Shown piece after piece: positions 35,702-44,861 of a DNA stretch of 64,000 nucleotides (position 1 is its first letter; each line of letters begins with the position of its first letter). A program made the translations under genes and the position numbers. This DNA comes from an uncultured Alphaproteobacteria bacterium (GTDB taxonomy: Bacteria > Pseudomonadota > Alphaproteobacteria > Micropepsales > Micropepsaceae): the NCBI GenBank assembly GCA_937865685.1, contig CALMGU010000120.1, positions 62,001 to 126,000 of the forward strand, written 5' to 3'. A model generated the notes under the pieces. It worked only from the letters and a program-made list of their open reading frames with translations, ran no database searches and was not told where the DNA came from.

Positions 35702-36886
35702 ATGCTTCATCAATCCACTGCTTATGGTCGCAAGCCGCCCAAATCCCTTGATGAATTGACGCGCGTGGGCGCGGGCACGCCCATGGGCGAATTGTTGCGC
35801 CGCTACTGGCATCCGGTGGGGCTTGCGAAGGACGCCGGCCAGACGCCGCGCCCGGTCCGGGTGCTGGGCGAGGATCTCATTCTGTTTCGCGACGGCAAGG
35901 GCCGGCCTGGGCTGCTGCATCATCGCTGCGCCCATCGCGGCTCATCCCTTTATTATGGCCGGGTGGAGGAGGAGGGCATCCGCTGCTGTTATCATGGCTG
36001 GATGTTCGCGGTGGACGGTACGTGTGTCGACCAGCCTTGCGAGCCGGACAATGGCGCGAAGACCCGCAAGAATATCCGCCAGCCATATTACGTGGTGCAG
36101 GAGCGGTATGGGCTGATCTTCGCCTATATGGGGCCACCCGACAAACAGCCGGTCTTGCCGCGGTACAATATCCTGGAGGAGCTGGGCCCGGGCGAATTCC
36201 TCGAGGCCGATGACAGCAGCATCGGCAGCGGCGGCGCGACCATCGTGCCCTGCAACTGGCTGCAGCATTTCGAGAATGTGATGGATCCGTTTCACGTTCC
36301 CATCCTGCACGGCAACTTCAGCGGCAACCAGTTCGTGGCCAAGATGTCGATAATGCCGAAAGTGAAATTCGACTATACCGATCGGGGCGTCCGTTCCGTG
36401 CAGCTGCGCGAAATCGAAGCCGGTACCCACCGGCGCATCACCGAGGCCGTGCTTCCCACCATCCGGGCCGTGGCCAGTCCCCGTGCCGAAGGCGAAGGAT
36501 CGTGCAGCCTCTTGGGCTGGGTCTTGCCCATCGACGATACCAGCTTTCGCATCTATTCGGCGGGCCGGGTCTCGCAAGCCGGCGCGCTGTCCAAGATCCG
36601 CTCGCATTTCAACGGCAAGCTCTGGCACGAATTGAGTGAGGAAGAGCACCGCAAATATCCCGGCGATTTCGAAGCCCAGGTCAGCCAGGGCCCTATCACG
36701 ATTCATTCGGAGGAGCATCTGGCCTCCACCGACATGGGCGTGTCGAAGCTTCGGCATGTGTTCCGCCGTCAGCTCGAGGCCATCGCCGCTGGCAAGGATC
36801 CGATGGGTGTGAATTTCGACGCGGACAAGGAACTGGTCCTGCTGGAAGCCGGCACCAGCGTGGACGCGAAAGTATCCCCGCCGTGA
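35702..36886 (+). CDS. Rieske non-heme iron oxygenase, alpha subunit
   Basis: A 394-residue oxygenase. The Rieske [2Fe-2S] ligands Cys76-x-His78 and Cys95-x2-His98 have the standard 16-residue spacing. The mononuclear iron region NWLQHFENVMDPFHVPILHG (residues 185-204) supplies Asp195, His198 and His203. It resembles phenoxybenzoate/vanillate-type single-subunit oxygenases that hydroxylate or O-demethylate aromatics. No reductase is encoded nearby, so electrons must come from elsewhere. ATG 35702 follows GGAGGGAAAG; GTG 35687 is less likely. Next to hpa genes, homovanillate-like O-demethylation is conceivable, but the substrate is unproven. Confidence 0.87.
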   Translation: MLHQSTAYGRKPPKSLDELTRVGAGTPMGELLRRYWHPVGLAKDAGQTPRPVRVLGEDLILFRDGKGRPGLLHHRCAHRGSSLYYGRVEEEGIRCCYHGWMFAVDGTCVDQPCEPDNGAKTRKNIRQPYYVVQERYGLIFAYMGPPDKQPVLPRYNILEELGPGEFLEADDSSIGSGGATIVPCNWLQHFENVMDPFHVPILHGNFSGNQFVAKMSIMPKVKFDYTDRGVRSVQLREIEAGTHRRITEAVLPTIRAVASPRAEGEGSCSLLGWVLPIDDTSFRIYSAGRVSQAGALSKIRSHFNGKLWHELSEEEHRKYPGDFEAQVSQGPITIHSEEHLASTDMGVSKLRHVFRRQLEAIAAGKDPMGVNFDADKELVLLEAGTSVDAKVSPP

Positions 36887-38313
36887 GCGAAGGGCGGGGG
36901 CGGCAGAATTATATCGACGGCGCCTGGCAGGCTTCGGCATCGCCGGCGACAATTCCGGTAGTGAATCCCGCCACCGAAATTGTCATCGCCGAAGCCGCTG
37001 CCAGCTCGGAGCTGGATGCGGCGCGGGCAGCATCGGCGGCGCGCAAGGCATTCGACCGCTGGTCGCAAACCCCGGTCTCAGAGCGGATCGCGCTATTGGA
37101 ACGGGTGCGGGCTGGGATCGAAGCCCGTGCCGACGAACTGGCGGGCCTGATCACATCAGAGATGGGCTGCCCCATCGGCTTTTCCCGCGCGGCGCAGATC
37201 GGCCTGGCGGTGGGCGATATCCGCGCCACCTTGGCCGTGGCGGCGGAACTGAATGACCGCGTGCTGGGCCGTTCCATCGTGCAGAACGACCCAGTGGGTG
37301 TGGTGGTGGCGATCACGCCGTGGAATTTTCCCCTGCATCAGATTCTGGCCAAGATCGCGCCTGCGCTCGCCGCCGGCTGCACGGTGATCTTGAAACCCAG
37401 CGAAGTAACGCCGCTCGATGCCGTCATCCTGGCGGAAATCTTTCATGCCGCGGGATCGCCGCCAGGCGTGTTCAACATGGTCCTGGGCGGCCGCGAAACC
37501 GGCGCGGCGCTGGTGGCGCGGCCGGAAGTGGACATGGTGTCCTTCACCGGCTCGACGCGGGGTGGGCGAGCCGTGGCGGAAATCGCCGGCCGCGGATTGA
37601 AAAAAGCGGCCCTGGAGCTGGGCGGAAAGTCCGCCAATATCATTCTGGACGATGCCGATCTGGAAAAAGTCATCCCGGCGGCGCTGGGCCAGTCCTTCAT
37701 CAATTCCGGCCAGGTCTGCGCGGCGCTGTCGCGCCTGATCGTGCCGGAGGCGCGCCGCGCAGACATCGAAGCCATCGCGGTGGAGGCCGCGAAGAGCTGG
37801 ACCTTGGGCGATCCCACCGATCCGGCAAACCGCCTGGGGCCGCTGGCCAACCGGGCGCAACAGGAAAAAGTGCGCCAGGCGATTTCCGGCGCGATGGAGG
37901 AAGGCGCCAGCCTTCTGTGCGGCGGACCGGACCAGCCGGCGGGATTGTCCAAGGGCGCTTATGTGTCGCCGACGATCCTGTCCAATGTCACGCAAGGCAT
38001 GACGATTTTCCGGGAAGAGACATTCGGGCCGGTATTGTCGGTGATCGGATATGCCGATGAGGGAGATGCGATCCGGATCGCCAATGACAGCCAATATGGC
38101 CTGTCCGGTGGTGTATGGTCGCAAAGTCTGGAGCGGGCCGAAGGCGTGGCGCGGCGGATGCGGACCGGGCAGGTGATCCTCAATGGAGCGTCCCTGGATC
38201 TGGCGGCCCCATTCGGTGGCGTGAAGCAATCGGGCCTGGGCCGCGAGAATGGCCGCTACGGCCTGGAAGAATATTGTTCGCCCAAGGCGATCACCCGCCC
38301 GATAAGCGCATGA
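36883..38313 (+). CDS. Aldehyde dehydrogenase (NAD(P)-dependent)
   Basis: A 476-residue enzyme with ITPWNFPLHQILAKIAPALA, LKPSEVTPLD, ELGGKSANIILDDADL, the catalytic Cys279 in NSGQVCAALS, and EETFGPVLSV. The GTG start overlaps the Rieske stop (GTGA), so the two are coupled. It would oxidise an aromatic or other aldehyde to the acid. Placed between an oxygenase and a ThDP enzyme, an arylaldehyde or arylacetaldehyde substrate is a reasonable inference only. Confidence 0.88.
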   Translation: MSEGRGRQNYIDGAWQASASPATIPVVNPATEIVIAEAAASSELDAARAASAARKAFDRWSQTPVSERIALLERVRAGIEARADELAGLITSEMGCPIGFSRAAQIGLAVGDIRATLAVAAELNDRVLGRSIVQNDPVGVVVAITPWNFPLHQILAKIAPALAAGCTVILKPSEVTPLDAVILAEIFHAAGSPPGVFNMVLGGRETGAALVARPEVDMVSFTGSTRGGRAVAEIAGRGLKKAALELGGKSANIILDDADLEKVIPAALGQSFINSGQVCAALSRLIVPEARRADIEAIAVEAAKSWTLGDPTDPANRLGPLANRAQQEKVRQAISGAMEEGASLLCGGPDQPAGLSKGAYVSPTILSNVTQGMTIFREETFGPVLSVIGYADEGDAIRIANDSQYGLSGGVWSQSLERAEGVARRMRTGQVILNGASLDLAAPFGGVKQSGLGRENGRYGLEEYCSPKAITRPISA

Positions 38314-38329
38314 CGATAAAGGAACAGGC

Positions 38330-39982
38330 ATGACCACCGGAGGCCAGGCGCTGGTCGAGCAGCTGCGCCGCGAAGGCGTGGAGATCGTGTTCGGCATTCC
38401 CGGCGTGCAGCTGGATTGGGCGGTCGATGCGCTGTGCGACGCCTCCGACATCCGCTTCATCGTGCCACGGCATGAGCAAGCCACATCGTATATGGCGGAC
38501 GGCTATGCCCGCACCACCGGCAAGGAAGGCGTCTGCATGGTGGTGCCGGGCCCGGGCATGTTGAATGCGCTGGCGGGCCTGGCGACATCCTGGGCCTGCA
38601 ATGCGCGGGTGCTGTTCATCGCCGGGCAGATTCCGTCGCCGACCATCGGCAAGGGCTTCGGCATGCTGCACGAGATTGCCGACCAGTCGGGTATTTTGAA
38701 ATCCCTGACCAAATGGCATGGCATCGCCCGCACGCCATCCGAGATTCCCGCTTTGGTTCATGAGGCATTTGCGCAGTTGCGCTCCGGCCGTCCCCGGCCG
38801 GTGGCGATCGAGCTTCCGCCGGATGTCCTGCAGGGCGTTGCCGATGAGATGCGATATTTCGATGCGGCGCCTTTCACACCGACGCCGGTCGATACGGCGA
38901 GTGCAAAACGCGCCGCCGAGATGTTGGCGTCGGCGAAGTTTCCCGTGATCTATGCCGGCGGCGGCGCTCGTGAGGCTGGCGAAGCTCTGAAATCGCTGGC
39001 CGAGACATTGCAGGCGCCCATCGTGATGACGGAAGGCGCGCGCGGCGCTGTTTCCGCCCGCCATCCCTTGGCGCTTTCCACCTTGGGTGGCCGGTGCGTG
39101 TTGCCCCATGCCGATGTGGTGCTGGTGGCGGGCAGCCGCTTCCTGGATGGCATGGCCAAGCCGGTCTTTGCGTCGCCGAATTGCCGGCTGATCTATCTTA
39201 ACATCGATGAAGCGGCTTTTGCCGCGCCGCGCCAGGCCGGTCTCAATCTTCATGGCGATGTGCGCCTGGGATTGGAAGCGATCGGTGCGGCATTGGATAA
39301 GGGCATGCAGCGCGCCTCGCGCGCGGATGATGTCGCCAAGGTGAAAGCCTGGGAGGACAGGCAGACCGGGGCGATCCAGCCCCAGTCGGATTATGTGTCG
39401 GTGCTGCGCGAACATATCGCCGACGATGCCACCTTGGTCAGCGAACTGACCCAGGTGGGGTATTTCGCCAACATCGCCTACAGGGTTCATGCGCCGCATG
39501 GTCTGGTGACGCCGGGCTTTCAGGGCACTTTGGGGTACGGCTTTCCCACCGCGCTGGGGGTGGCGGCGGGCGCGCCGGCCAAGCGCACCGTGTCGGTCAC
39601 TGGCGACGGCGGTTTCGGCTGGGCGCTTCAGGAATTGGCGACGGCCGCGAAATACCGGCTCAATCTCACCACCATTGTTTTCGCGGATGGGCGTTTCGGC
39701 AATGTGCAGCGCATTCAAAAACGCGTCTTCGGGCGCACCTTCGCGGTCGAATTGCAGAATCCGGATTTCCAGCTCTTGGCGGGCTCCTTCGGCGTCAGGT
39801 CGAAACGGGTGGATTCGCCGGCCGGACTTGCTGCCGCGCTGAAAGCCGCCGAGATGGCGGGCGGCCCATCATTGATCGAAGTGCAGGTGGGCGAAATGCC
39901 AAGTCCATGGGCGCTGATCCACCCCTTTGTGCCGCCGTTAAATCCGCCCCCGCCCAATCCCCTGGGCGAACCGAATATATAA
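38330..39982 (+). CDS. Thiamine-diphosphate enzyme (acetolactate synthase-like)
   Basis: A 550-residue ThDP enzyme with N-terminal Pyr domain (catalytic Glu in PRHEQATSYMADGYAR), central domain and C-terminal PP domain. The cofactor motif begins with GDG at about 425-427, but the usual Asn-Asn some 25 residues on reads Ala-Asp (VFADGRFGN); Asp could still bind Mg2+. Substrate-determining residues do not match classical acetolactate synthase, and no regulatory subunit is encoded. Next to an ALDH gene, decarboxylation of a 2-oxo acid to an aldehyde is plausible. Confidence 0.82.
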   Translation: MTTGGQALVEQLRREGVEIVFGIPGVQLDWAVDALCDASDIRFIVPRHEQATSYMADGYARTTGKEGVCMVVPGPGMLNALAGLATSWACNARVLFIAGQIPSPTIGKGFGMLHEIADQSGILKSLTKWHGIARTPSEIPALVHEAFAQLRSGRPRPVAIELPPDVLQGVADEMRYFDAAPFTPTPVDTASAKRAAEMLASAKFPVIYAGGGAREAGEALKSLAETLQAPIVMTEGARGAVSARHPLALSTLGGRCVLPHADVVLVAGSRFLDGMAKPVFASPNCRLIYLNIDEAAFAAPRQAGLNLHGDVRLGLEAIGAALDKGMQRASRADDVAKVKAWEDRQTGAIQPQSDYVSVLREHIADDATLVSELTQVGYFANIAYRVHAPHGLVTPGFQGTLGYGFPTALGVAAGAPAKRTVSVTGDGGFGWALQELATAAKYRLNLTTIVFADGRFGNVQRIQKRVFGRTFAVELQNPDFQLLAGSFGVRSKRVDSPAGLAAALKAAEMAGGPSLIEVQVGEMPSPWALIHPFVPPLNPPPPNPLGEPNI

Positions 39983-40034
39983 GTGAAGCCTGACGATTGC
40001 CGGAACCGCTTTTGTAACGGAAGGAATTTCCACC

Positions 40035-41402
40035 GTGCATGCAGATCCCGCCGCTGGCGATGCGCCGGCCGCCGCGCCCGCCACCGGCTGGCGCCGCCAT
40101 TATCCCTGGTATGTCGCCGGCGTCCTGATGGTGGCCTATGTACTGTCGTTCCTGGACCGCCAGATTCTGTATCTGATGGTCGGTCCGATCCGCCGCGACC
40201 TGCACATCACCGATTTCGAGTTCTCGCTTCTGACGGGCGGTGCGCTGGGTATTTTCTATACCTTGATGGGGCTGCCGATCGGCTATCTGGCGGATCGCTA
40301 TAACCGCAAGAATCTGATCGCCATCGGCATTACCATGTGGAGCCTGATGACCGTGTTGTGCGGCCTGGCGCGCACCTATCCCATTCTGTTCCTGGGCCGG
40401 ATCGGCGTGGGGGTGGGCGAGGCGACCTTGTCGCCTTCCGCCTATTCCCTGATTTCGGATTCCTTCGACAAGACGCGCCTGCCGCGCGCCATGAGCCTTT
40501 ACGTGTTGGGCCTGTTCATTGGCGCGGGTCTTGCCCTCATCCTGGGCGGCGAAGTGATCGGCCTGCTGCAGAAGACCCCTGAAGTCGTCCTGCCCTATTT
40601 CGGCGCGGTGCGGTCCTGGAATCTGGTTTTCATCGTGATCGGCCTGCCGGGCCTTCTGATCGCGCTCTGGGTTTCCACATTGAAGGAACCGGCGCGCACC
40701 GGCGCGGTGAAATCGGCGATGGCGAACGGACGATTTCCTTTCGAAGAAGTGTTCGCCTTTCTGCGGCGCTATCCGCTGATGGCCCTGTCCTTGTTCGTGG
40801 GTTCGGCGATGTTCTCGGTGATCGCCTATACCGATTCCTGGTACCCGGAACTGTTCGTCCGGACCTGGGGATGGACCGCGCGCGAAACCGGCCGCATGAA
40901 CGGAATATCGTCCGTGATCGGTGGCCCGCTGGGCCTTTTGTTCGTGGGCTGGTATTCCAGCCGCGCGCTGGCGCGGGGTGAAAGCGATGCCTGCCTGAAG
41001 CTCACCGCCTGGGCGGCGCTGGGCATCATGATACCGGCCTGTCTGCTTCCCATCGCGCCCAGCGCCACCATCATGGCGGGGCTGCTGATCCCCTATAAAT
41101 TCTTCATCGCTTTCACCCCGGTTCTGATTCCTTCCGCCATCCAGATGGTGGCACCCAATCACTTGCGGGCGCAGCTGGGCGCGACTTTCCTTTTGGCCAC
41201 CGGCTTGTTCGGGGTCAGCATGGGGCCGATCCTGCCCGCCTTCCTCAGCGATTTCGTCTTCACCGGCGCGCGGGCGCTCCCCCATGCCCTGTCGACCACG
41301 GCCCTGGTGCTGGGGCCGCTCACCTTCTGCATCACCTGGCTGGGCCTGAAACAGTATCGCCAGCGTTATGCCGAGATGGCGCAGACCCGCCATTCCGGTT
41401 GA
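40035..41402 (+). CDS. MFS transporter (spinster-like family)
   Basis: A 455-residue protein with about 12 membrane helices. The N-terminal MVAYVLSFLDRQILYLMVGPIRRDL (in part), the loop motif GYLADRYNRKNLI and the helix motif GRIGVGVGEATLSPSAYSLISD (in part) resemble the spinster-type MFS members common in alphaproteobacterial aromatic clusters. It probably takes up an organic acid. GTG 40035 follows AAGGAA. The gene follows the ThDP gene by 52 bp on the same strand. Confidence 0.85.
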   Translation: MHADPAAGDAPAAAPATGWRRHYPWYVAGVLMVAYVLSFLDRQILYLMVGPIRRDLHITDFEFSLLTGGALGIFYTLMGLPIGYLADRYNRKNLIAIGITMWSLMTVLCGLARTYPILFLGRIGVGVGEATLSPSAYSLISDSFDKTRLPRAMSLYVLGLFIGAGLALILGGEVIGLLQKTPEVVLPYFGAVRSWNLVFIVIGLPGLLIALWVSTLKEPARTGAVKSAMANGRFPFEEVFAFLRRYPLMALSLFVGSAMFSVIAYTDSWYPELFVRTWGWTARETGRMNGISSVIGGPLGLLFVGWYSSRALARGESDACLKLTAWAALGIMIPACLLPIAPSATIMAGLLIPYKFFIAFTPVLIPSAIQMVAPNHLRAQLGATFLLATGLFGVSMGPILPAFLSDFVFTGARALPHALSTTALVLGPLTFCITWLGLKQYRQRYAEMAQTRHSG

Positions 41403-41486
41403 ATGGTTGCGGATTGCACACCCAGCCGATAGGACAATTCCCGCTTGTGACAAAAGGCCGGGGAAGCATCCGGCCAGGGAAATAAA

Positions 41487-42755
41487 ATGTCTGGAATTTC
41501 GGAAAGCCACGACGCCGGCATGGGTAAGGCGCAGATCCGGAGCAATATGATCCGGTTTGCGGTGGCGCAGGCTTTCGGCAGCGCCAACTCCGTCATCGTC
41601 TATGCCACCGGCGCCATCGTGGGCGACATGCTGGCGCCCAACAAGGCGCTGGCGACCTTTCCGATCTCCGTCTTCGTGGTGGGCATGGCGGCCTGCACCT
41701 TGCCCACCGGCGCCATCGCGCGGCGCTGGGGACGGCAGGCGGCTTTCCGCACCGGCACCATGGCGGGCATGACGGCGGGACTGATCTCGGCCTTGGCCGT
41801 GCTTCTGGGATCCTTCTGGCTGTTCACGGGGGCGATGTTCTTGGGCGGCGCCTATGCGGCGGCTGTGCTGTCGTTCCGCTTCGCCGCGGCCGATTGCGTG
41901 CCGCAGGAGCAGCGGGCGCGCGCGCTTTCCATCGTGATGATCGGCGGCGTGTTCGCGGGCGTGCTGGGTCCGCAAATCGTGACCCATACGATGAAGCTTC
42001 TGCCGCCTTATCTGTTTCTTGCCAGCTATCTGGCGCAGGCGGCGCTGGCGGTCCTGTGCGGGCTGATCCTGTCCGGCATCTCGATCCCCAAGCTGGCCGA
42101 TGAAAATACCAATGCCGGCCGTCCGCTGATCGAGATCGTGCGCCAGCGCAAATTCGTGGCCGCGATCATCTGCGGCGTGATCAGCTATCTCTTGATGAAC
42201 TTCATCATGACCGCGGCACCGCTGGCGATGAAGATCTGCGGCCTTTCCCTGGAATCGTCGGACCTGGGACTGCAATGGCATGTGATCGCCATGTATCTGC
42301 CCAGCTTGATCACTGGCAGCCTGATCACGCGCTTCGGGGCCGGCCGCATCGTGCTCGCGGGACTGGCACTGACGGTTTGCGCCATCGCGACCGGGCTTTC
42401 CGGGATCACCCAGACGCATTTCTGGGTCTTGTTGATCTTCCTGGGCCTGGGTTGGAATTTCGCATTCCTGGGCGCTTCGTCGCTGGTGCTGGAATGCTAC
42501 CGGCCGGAAGAGCGCACGCGGGTGCAGGCCTTCAACGATTTCGTGGTGTTCGGCTTTGTCGCGGTGGGCTCCTTCATTTCGGGCGGCCTCCTGGAAACCT
42601 ATGGCTGGCGGACGGTCTGCTGGGTGGCGCTGCCGCCCCTGTTCATCGCGGCGATCTCGCTGGCCGCGACCGGCACCTTCCGCCGCAAGGTTCACGAGCA
42701 TCTGGATGCGATGGACCCGCTGATGGCGGACGCCGTGCCGTCCGACCAAAGATAA
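41487..42755 (+). CDS. MFS transporter
   Basis: A 422-residue protein with about 12 helices, distinct from the preceding transporter. ARRWGRQAAFRTGTMAG is the loop 2-3 motif, and the second half has ERTRVQAFNDFVVFG. It resembles drug or metabolite exporters of the MFS. Substrate unknown; it could import or export a pathway compound. The 84-bp gap before it shows no clear promoter. Confidence 0.83.
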   Translation: MSGISESHDAGMGKAQIRSNMIRFAVAQAFGSANSVIVYATGAIVGDMLAPNKALATFPISVFVVGMAACTLPTGAIARRWGRQAAFRTGTMAGMTAGLISALAVLLGSFWLFTGAMFLGGAYAAAVLSFRFAAADCVPQEQRARALSIVMIGGVFAGVLGPQIVTHTMKLLPPYLFLASYLAQAALAVLCGLILSGISIPKLADENTNAGRPLIEIVRQRKFVAAIICGVISYLLMNFIMTAAPLAMKICGLSLESSDLGLQWHVIAMYLPSLITGSLITRFGAGRIVLAGLALTVCAIATGLSGITQTHFWVLLIFLGLGWNFAFLGASSLVLECYRPEERTRVQAFNDFVVFGFVAVGSFISGGLLETYGWRTVCWVALPPLFIAAISLAATGTFRRKVHEHLDAMDPLMADAVPSDQR

Positions 42756-42901
42756 GTTGCATCGAACGGAAAGTTCGTTCGCCGGGCAGGGCGCGGACGC
42801 CGCTCCATTGGCGAAATTTATAGCGGGCGGCAGGCGCGCCGCACCGAATGAGACATGCGGATATGGCAAAGTTGCCGCCGGAAACGGCCGGAGGTGGCAT
42901 C

Positions 42902-43918
42902 ATGTCTCGTGCGATGATCTTGCTTCTCAGCGCCGCGCTCTGCCTTGCAGGTGGAGCTGTGGCCGGTCCATCCGGCTATCATATCGCCAAGACGGTCACC
43001 TTGGGCGGAGACGGCGGATGGGACTATCTCAATCAGGACCCGGCCACGGGGAATCTTTTCATCACGCGCGGAACGCATGTGATGGTGGTCGATGCCGATG
43101 GAAAAGCCTTGGCGGATATCGGCAATCTTCAAGGCGTTCATGGCACCGTCTTTGCCGGCGGCCGCGCCTATGTGAGCGAGGGCGGCGCCGACCGGATCGC
43201 GGTGATTGATAAAAAGAGCTTTGCCAAGGTGGGCGAGATCGCGGTTGGTACAAAGCCGGACGGCATTCTCTATGAGCCGCGCACCAACCGGATTTTCACT
43301 TTCAATGCCGGAAGCGGCGATGCCACGGCGGTGGATGCGGCCACCGGCAAAGTGGTCGGTACAGTGGCCCTGGGCGGCAAGCCGGAAGCGGCGGCGGCCG
43401 ATCGCGCCGGAACCATTTACGTCAATATCGAAGACAAGAGCGAATTGGCGGTCTTCGATGCCAGGACGCTCCGTGTCCGGGGGCACTATGCCCTGGCCCC
43501 CTGTGAATCGCCGTCGGGCATGGCGGCGGATGTCGCGCATGGGCGAATTTTCTCAGGGTGCAGCAACCAGATGACATCCGTGGAGGATATGAAGACCGGC
43601 AAAGTCGTGGGACATTTCCCGATTGGGCGCGGCGTGGATGCGGACCGCTTCGATTCTGCCACCGGGCTCATCTTCAGTTCGAACGGGGAAAGTGGCACAT
43701 TGACGGTCGCGCGTGAGGACAATCCCGGCAAGTTCACGGTGCTTGAAGACATTGAAACCGCAGATGGTGCCCGTACCATGGAGCTGGATCCCAAGACGCA
43801 TCGCGTTTTCCTGGTGACGGCGGATCGCCGTCCCGGCACGCCGACGGACGCCCAGCCGCATCCGCGACCGGTTCCGGTTCCCGGCACGTTCCGTCTTATC
43901 ATTCTGGATCGCGGATGA
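42902..43918 (+). CDS. Exported YncE/YVTN-type beta-propeller protein
   Basis: A 338-residue protein with a Sec signal (residues 1 to about 22, AVA-GP) and repeated YVTN-like blades, for example AYVSEGGADRIAVIDKKSF, IFTFNAGSGDATAVDAATG and RIFSGCSNQMTSVEDMKTG. It should fold as a seven-bladed periplasmic propeller. ATG 42902 follows GGAGGTGG, better than ATG 42848. The stop overlaps the adaptor start (ATGA), so it is the first gene of the efflux operon. Ligand or enzymatic role unknown. Confidence 0.85.
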   Translation: MSRAMILLLSAALCLAGGAVAGPSGYHIAKTVTLGGDGGWDYLNQDPATGNLFITRGTHVMVVDADGKALADIGNLQGVHGTVFAGGRAYVSEGGADRIAVIDKKSFAKVGEIAVGTKPDGILYEPRTNRIFTFNAGSGDATAVDAATGKVVGTVALGGKPEAAAADRAGTIYVNIEDKSELAVFDARTLRVRGHYALAPCESPSGMAADVAHGRIFSGCSNQMTSVEDMKTGKVVGHFPIGRGVDADRFDSATGLIFSSNGESGTLTVAREDNPGKFTVLEDIETADGARTMELDPKTHRVFLVTADRRPGTPTDAQPHPRPVPVPGTFRLIILDRG

Positions 43919-44859
43919 AGAAAATCATTTTTGCCTTGTCTCTGCTGCTGGCCGCTTGCGGACCGGGCACCGCGCCAGACAAGAAGGAAGACAAGGGCGC
44001 GGGGCCGGGCGTGAGCCTGAGCGCCGAAGAGGTTAAGGGCCTGGGAATAGAAACAGCGGCGGCTTCGGCGGCCAGGTTTCAAAAAGAGGTCACGGGCTAC
44101 GGCATCGTGACCGCCCTGGATTCCATCGCCCAGACCGATGCGGACTTTATGACCGCCTCAGCCGCGGCTTCGCAGAGCGAAGCGGCGGCGGCGCGGGCGC
44201 GCGCGCTGGGCGCAGGCGATGAAGCGGCGGTGTCCCGCGAAGTGGTTGAAGCGGCGGCCAGCAAGGCTGCGGCGGACCAGGCGGCGCTGGCGCTGGCGCG
44301 CCGCAAGGCTGATGCGGTTTTCGGCATTCATGCGCCTTGGCAAAATCCGGCGGAACGCGCGGCGATCATGGCGCGGCTGGCCAGTGGAAAAACCATCCTG
44401 GTTCATGTCACGTTTCCGCTGGGCGCTTTGGGCCGCGCCGCGCCAGCCGCGATCAAGATCACGCGGCTGGGCGCCGATGGGCAAAGCTGGATGTCCGCGA
44501 AGGCGTGGGACGCGCCTTCGGATCCCGCGTTTCCCGGCCGGGGATTCTATGCCCTGGTTGACGGCAGCGACCTGGCGCAGAATGAACATGTAATCGCCGC
44601 GATTCCGGCCGGTGCGTCCGAGAGCGGGATATTGGTGCCGGCGTCCGCGTTGCTGATGGGCGAGGGCGAGGCCTCCGTCTATGTCGAAATCGGCGGCAAT
44701 CACTTCCTCAGGACACGGATCGATATCGGCAAGCCGATGGCAAATGGCTATTTCGTGCGGCCCGGCGGCGGCATCGCGCCCGGCCAGAAGGTCGTGACCC
44801 AGGGGGCCGGTCTTCTTCTGTCCCATGAGATCAATCCCAGCAGCGCTGCCGAGGATTGA
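43915..44859 (+). CDS. RND efflux periplasmic adaptor lipoprotein
   Basis: A 314-residue lipoprotein with lipobox LLAAC (Cys at about 16). An alanine-rich helical section (residues 75-135) and the beta-barrel/membrane-proximal part (GILVPASALLMGEGEASVYVEIGGN, in part) fit a membrane-fusion protein of the HlyD/CusB class. It is shorter than typical adaptors and lacks an obvious full lipoyl domain pair, so it may be a reduced form. Coupled to the propeller upstream and the pump downstream. Confidence 0.78.
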   Translation: MKKIIFALSLLLAACGPGTAPDKKEDKGAGPGVSLSAEEVKGLGIETAAASAARFQKEVTGYGIVTALDSIAQTDADFMTASAAASQSEAAAARARALGAGDEAAVSREVVEAAASKAAADQAALALARRKADAVFGIHAPWQNPAERAAIMARLASGKTILVHVTFPLGALGRAAPAAIKITRLGADGQSWMSAKAWDAPSDPAFPGRGFYALVDGSDLAQNEHVIAAIPAGASESGILVPASALLMGEGEASVYVEIGGNHFLRTRIDIGKPMANGYFVRPGGGIAPGQKVVTQGAGLLLSHEINPSSAAED

Positions 44860-44861
44860 CG

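Noticed and set aside
39795-42869. Minus-strand open frame of 1024 codons opposite the ThDP and MFS genes
   Set aside because: Low-complexity His/Gln/Arg/Asp-rich translation, no start signal, and it mirrors three well-supported genes.
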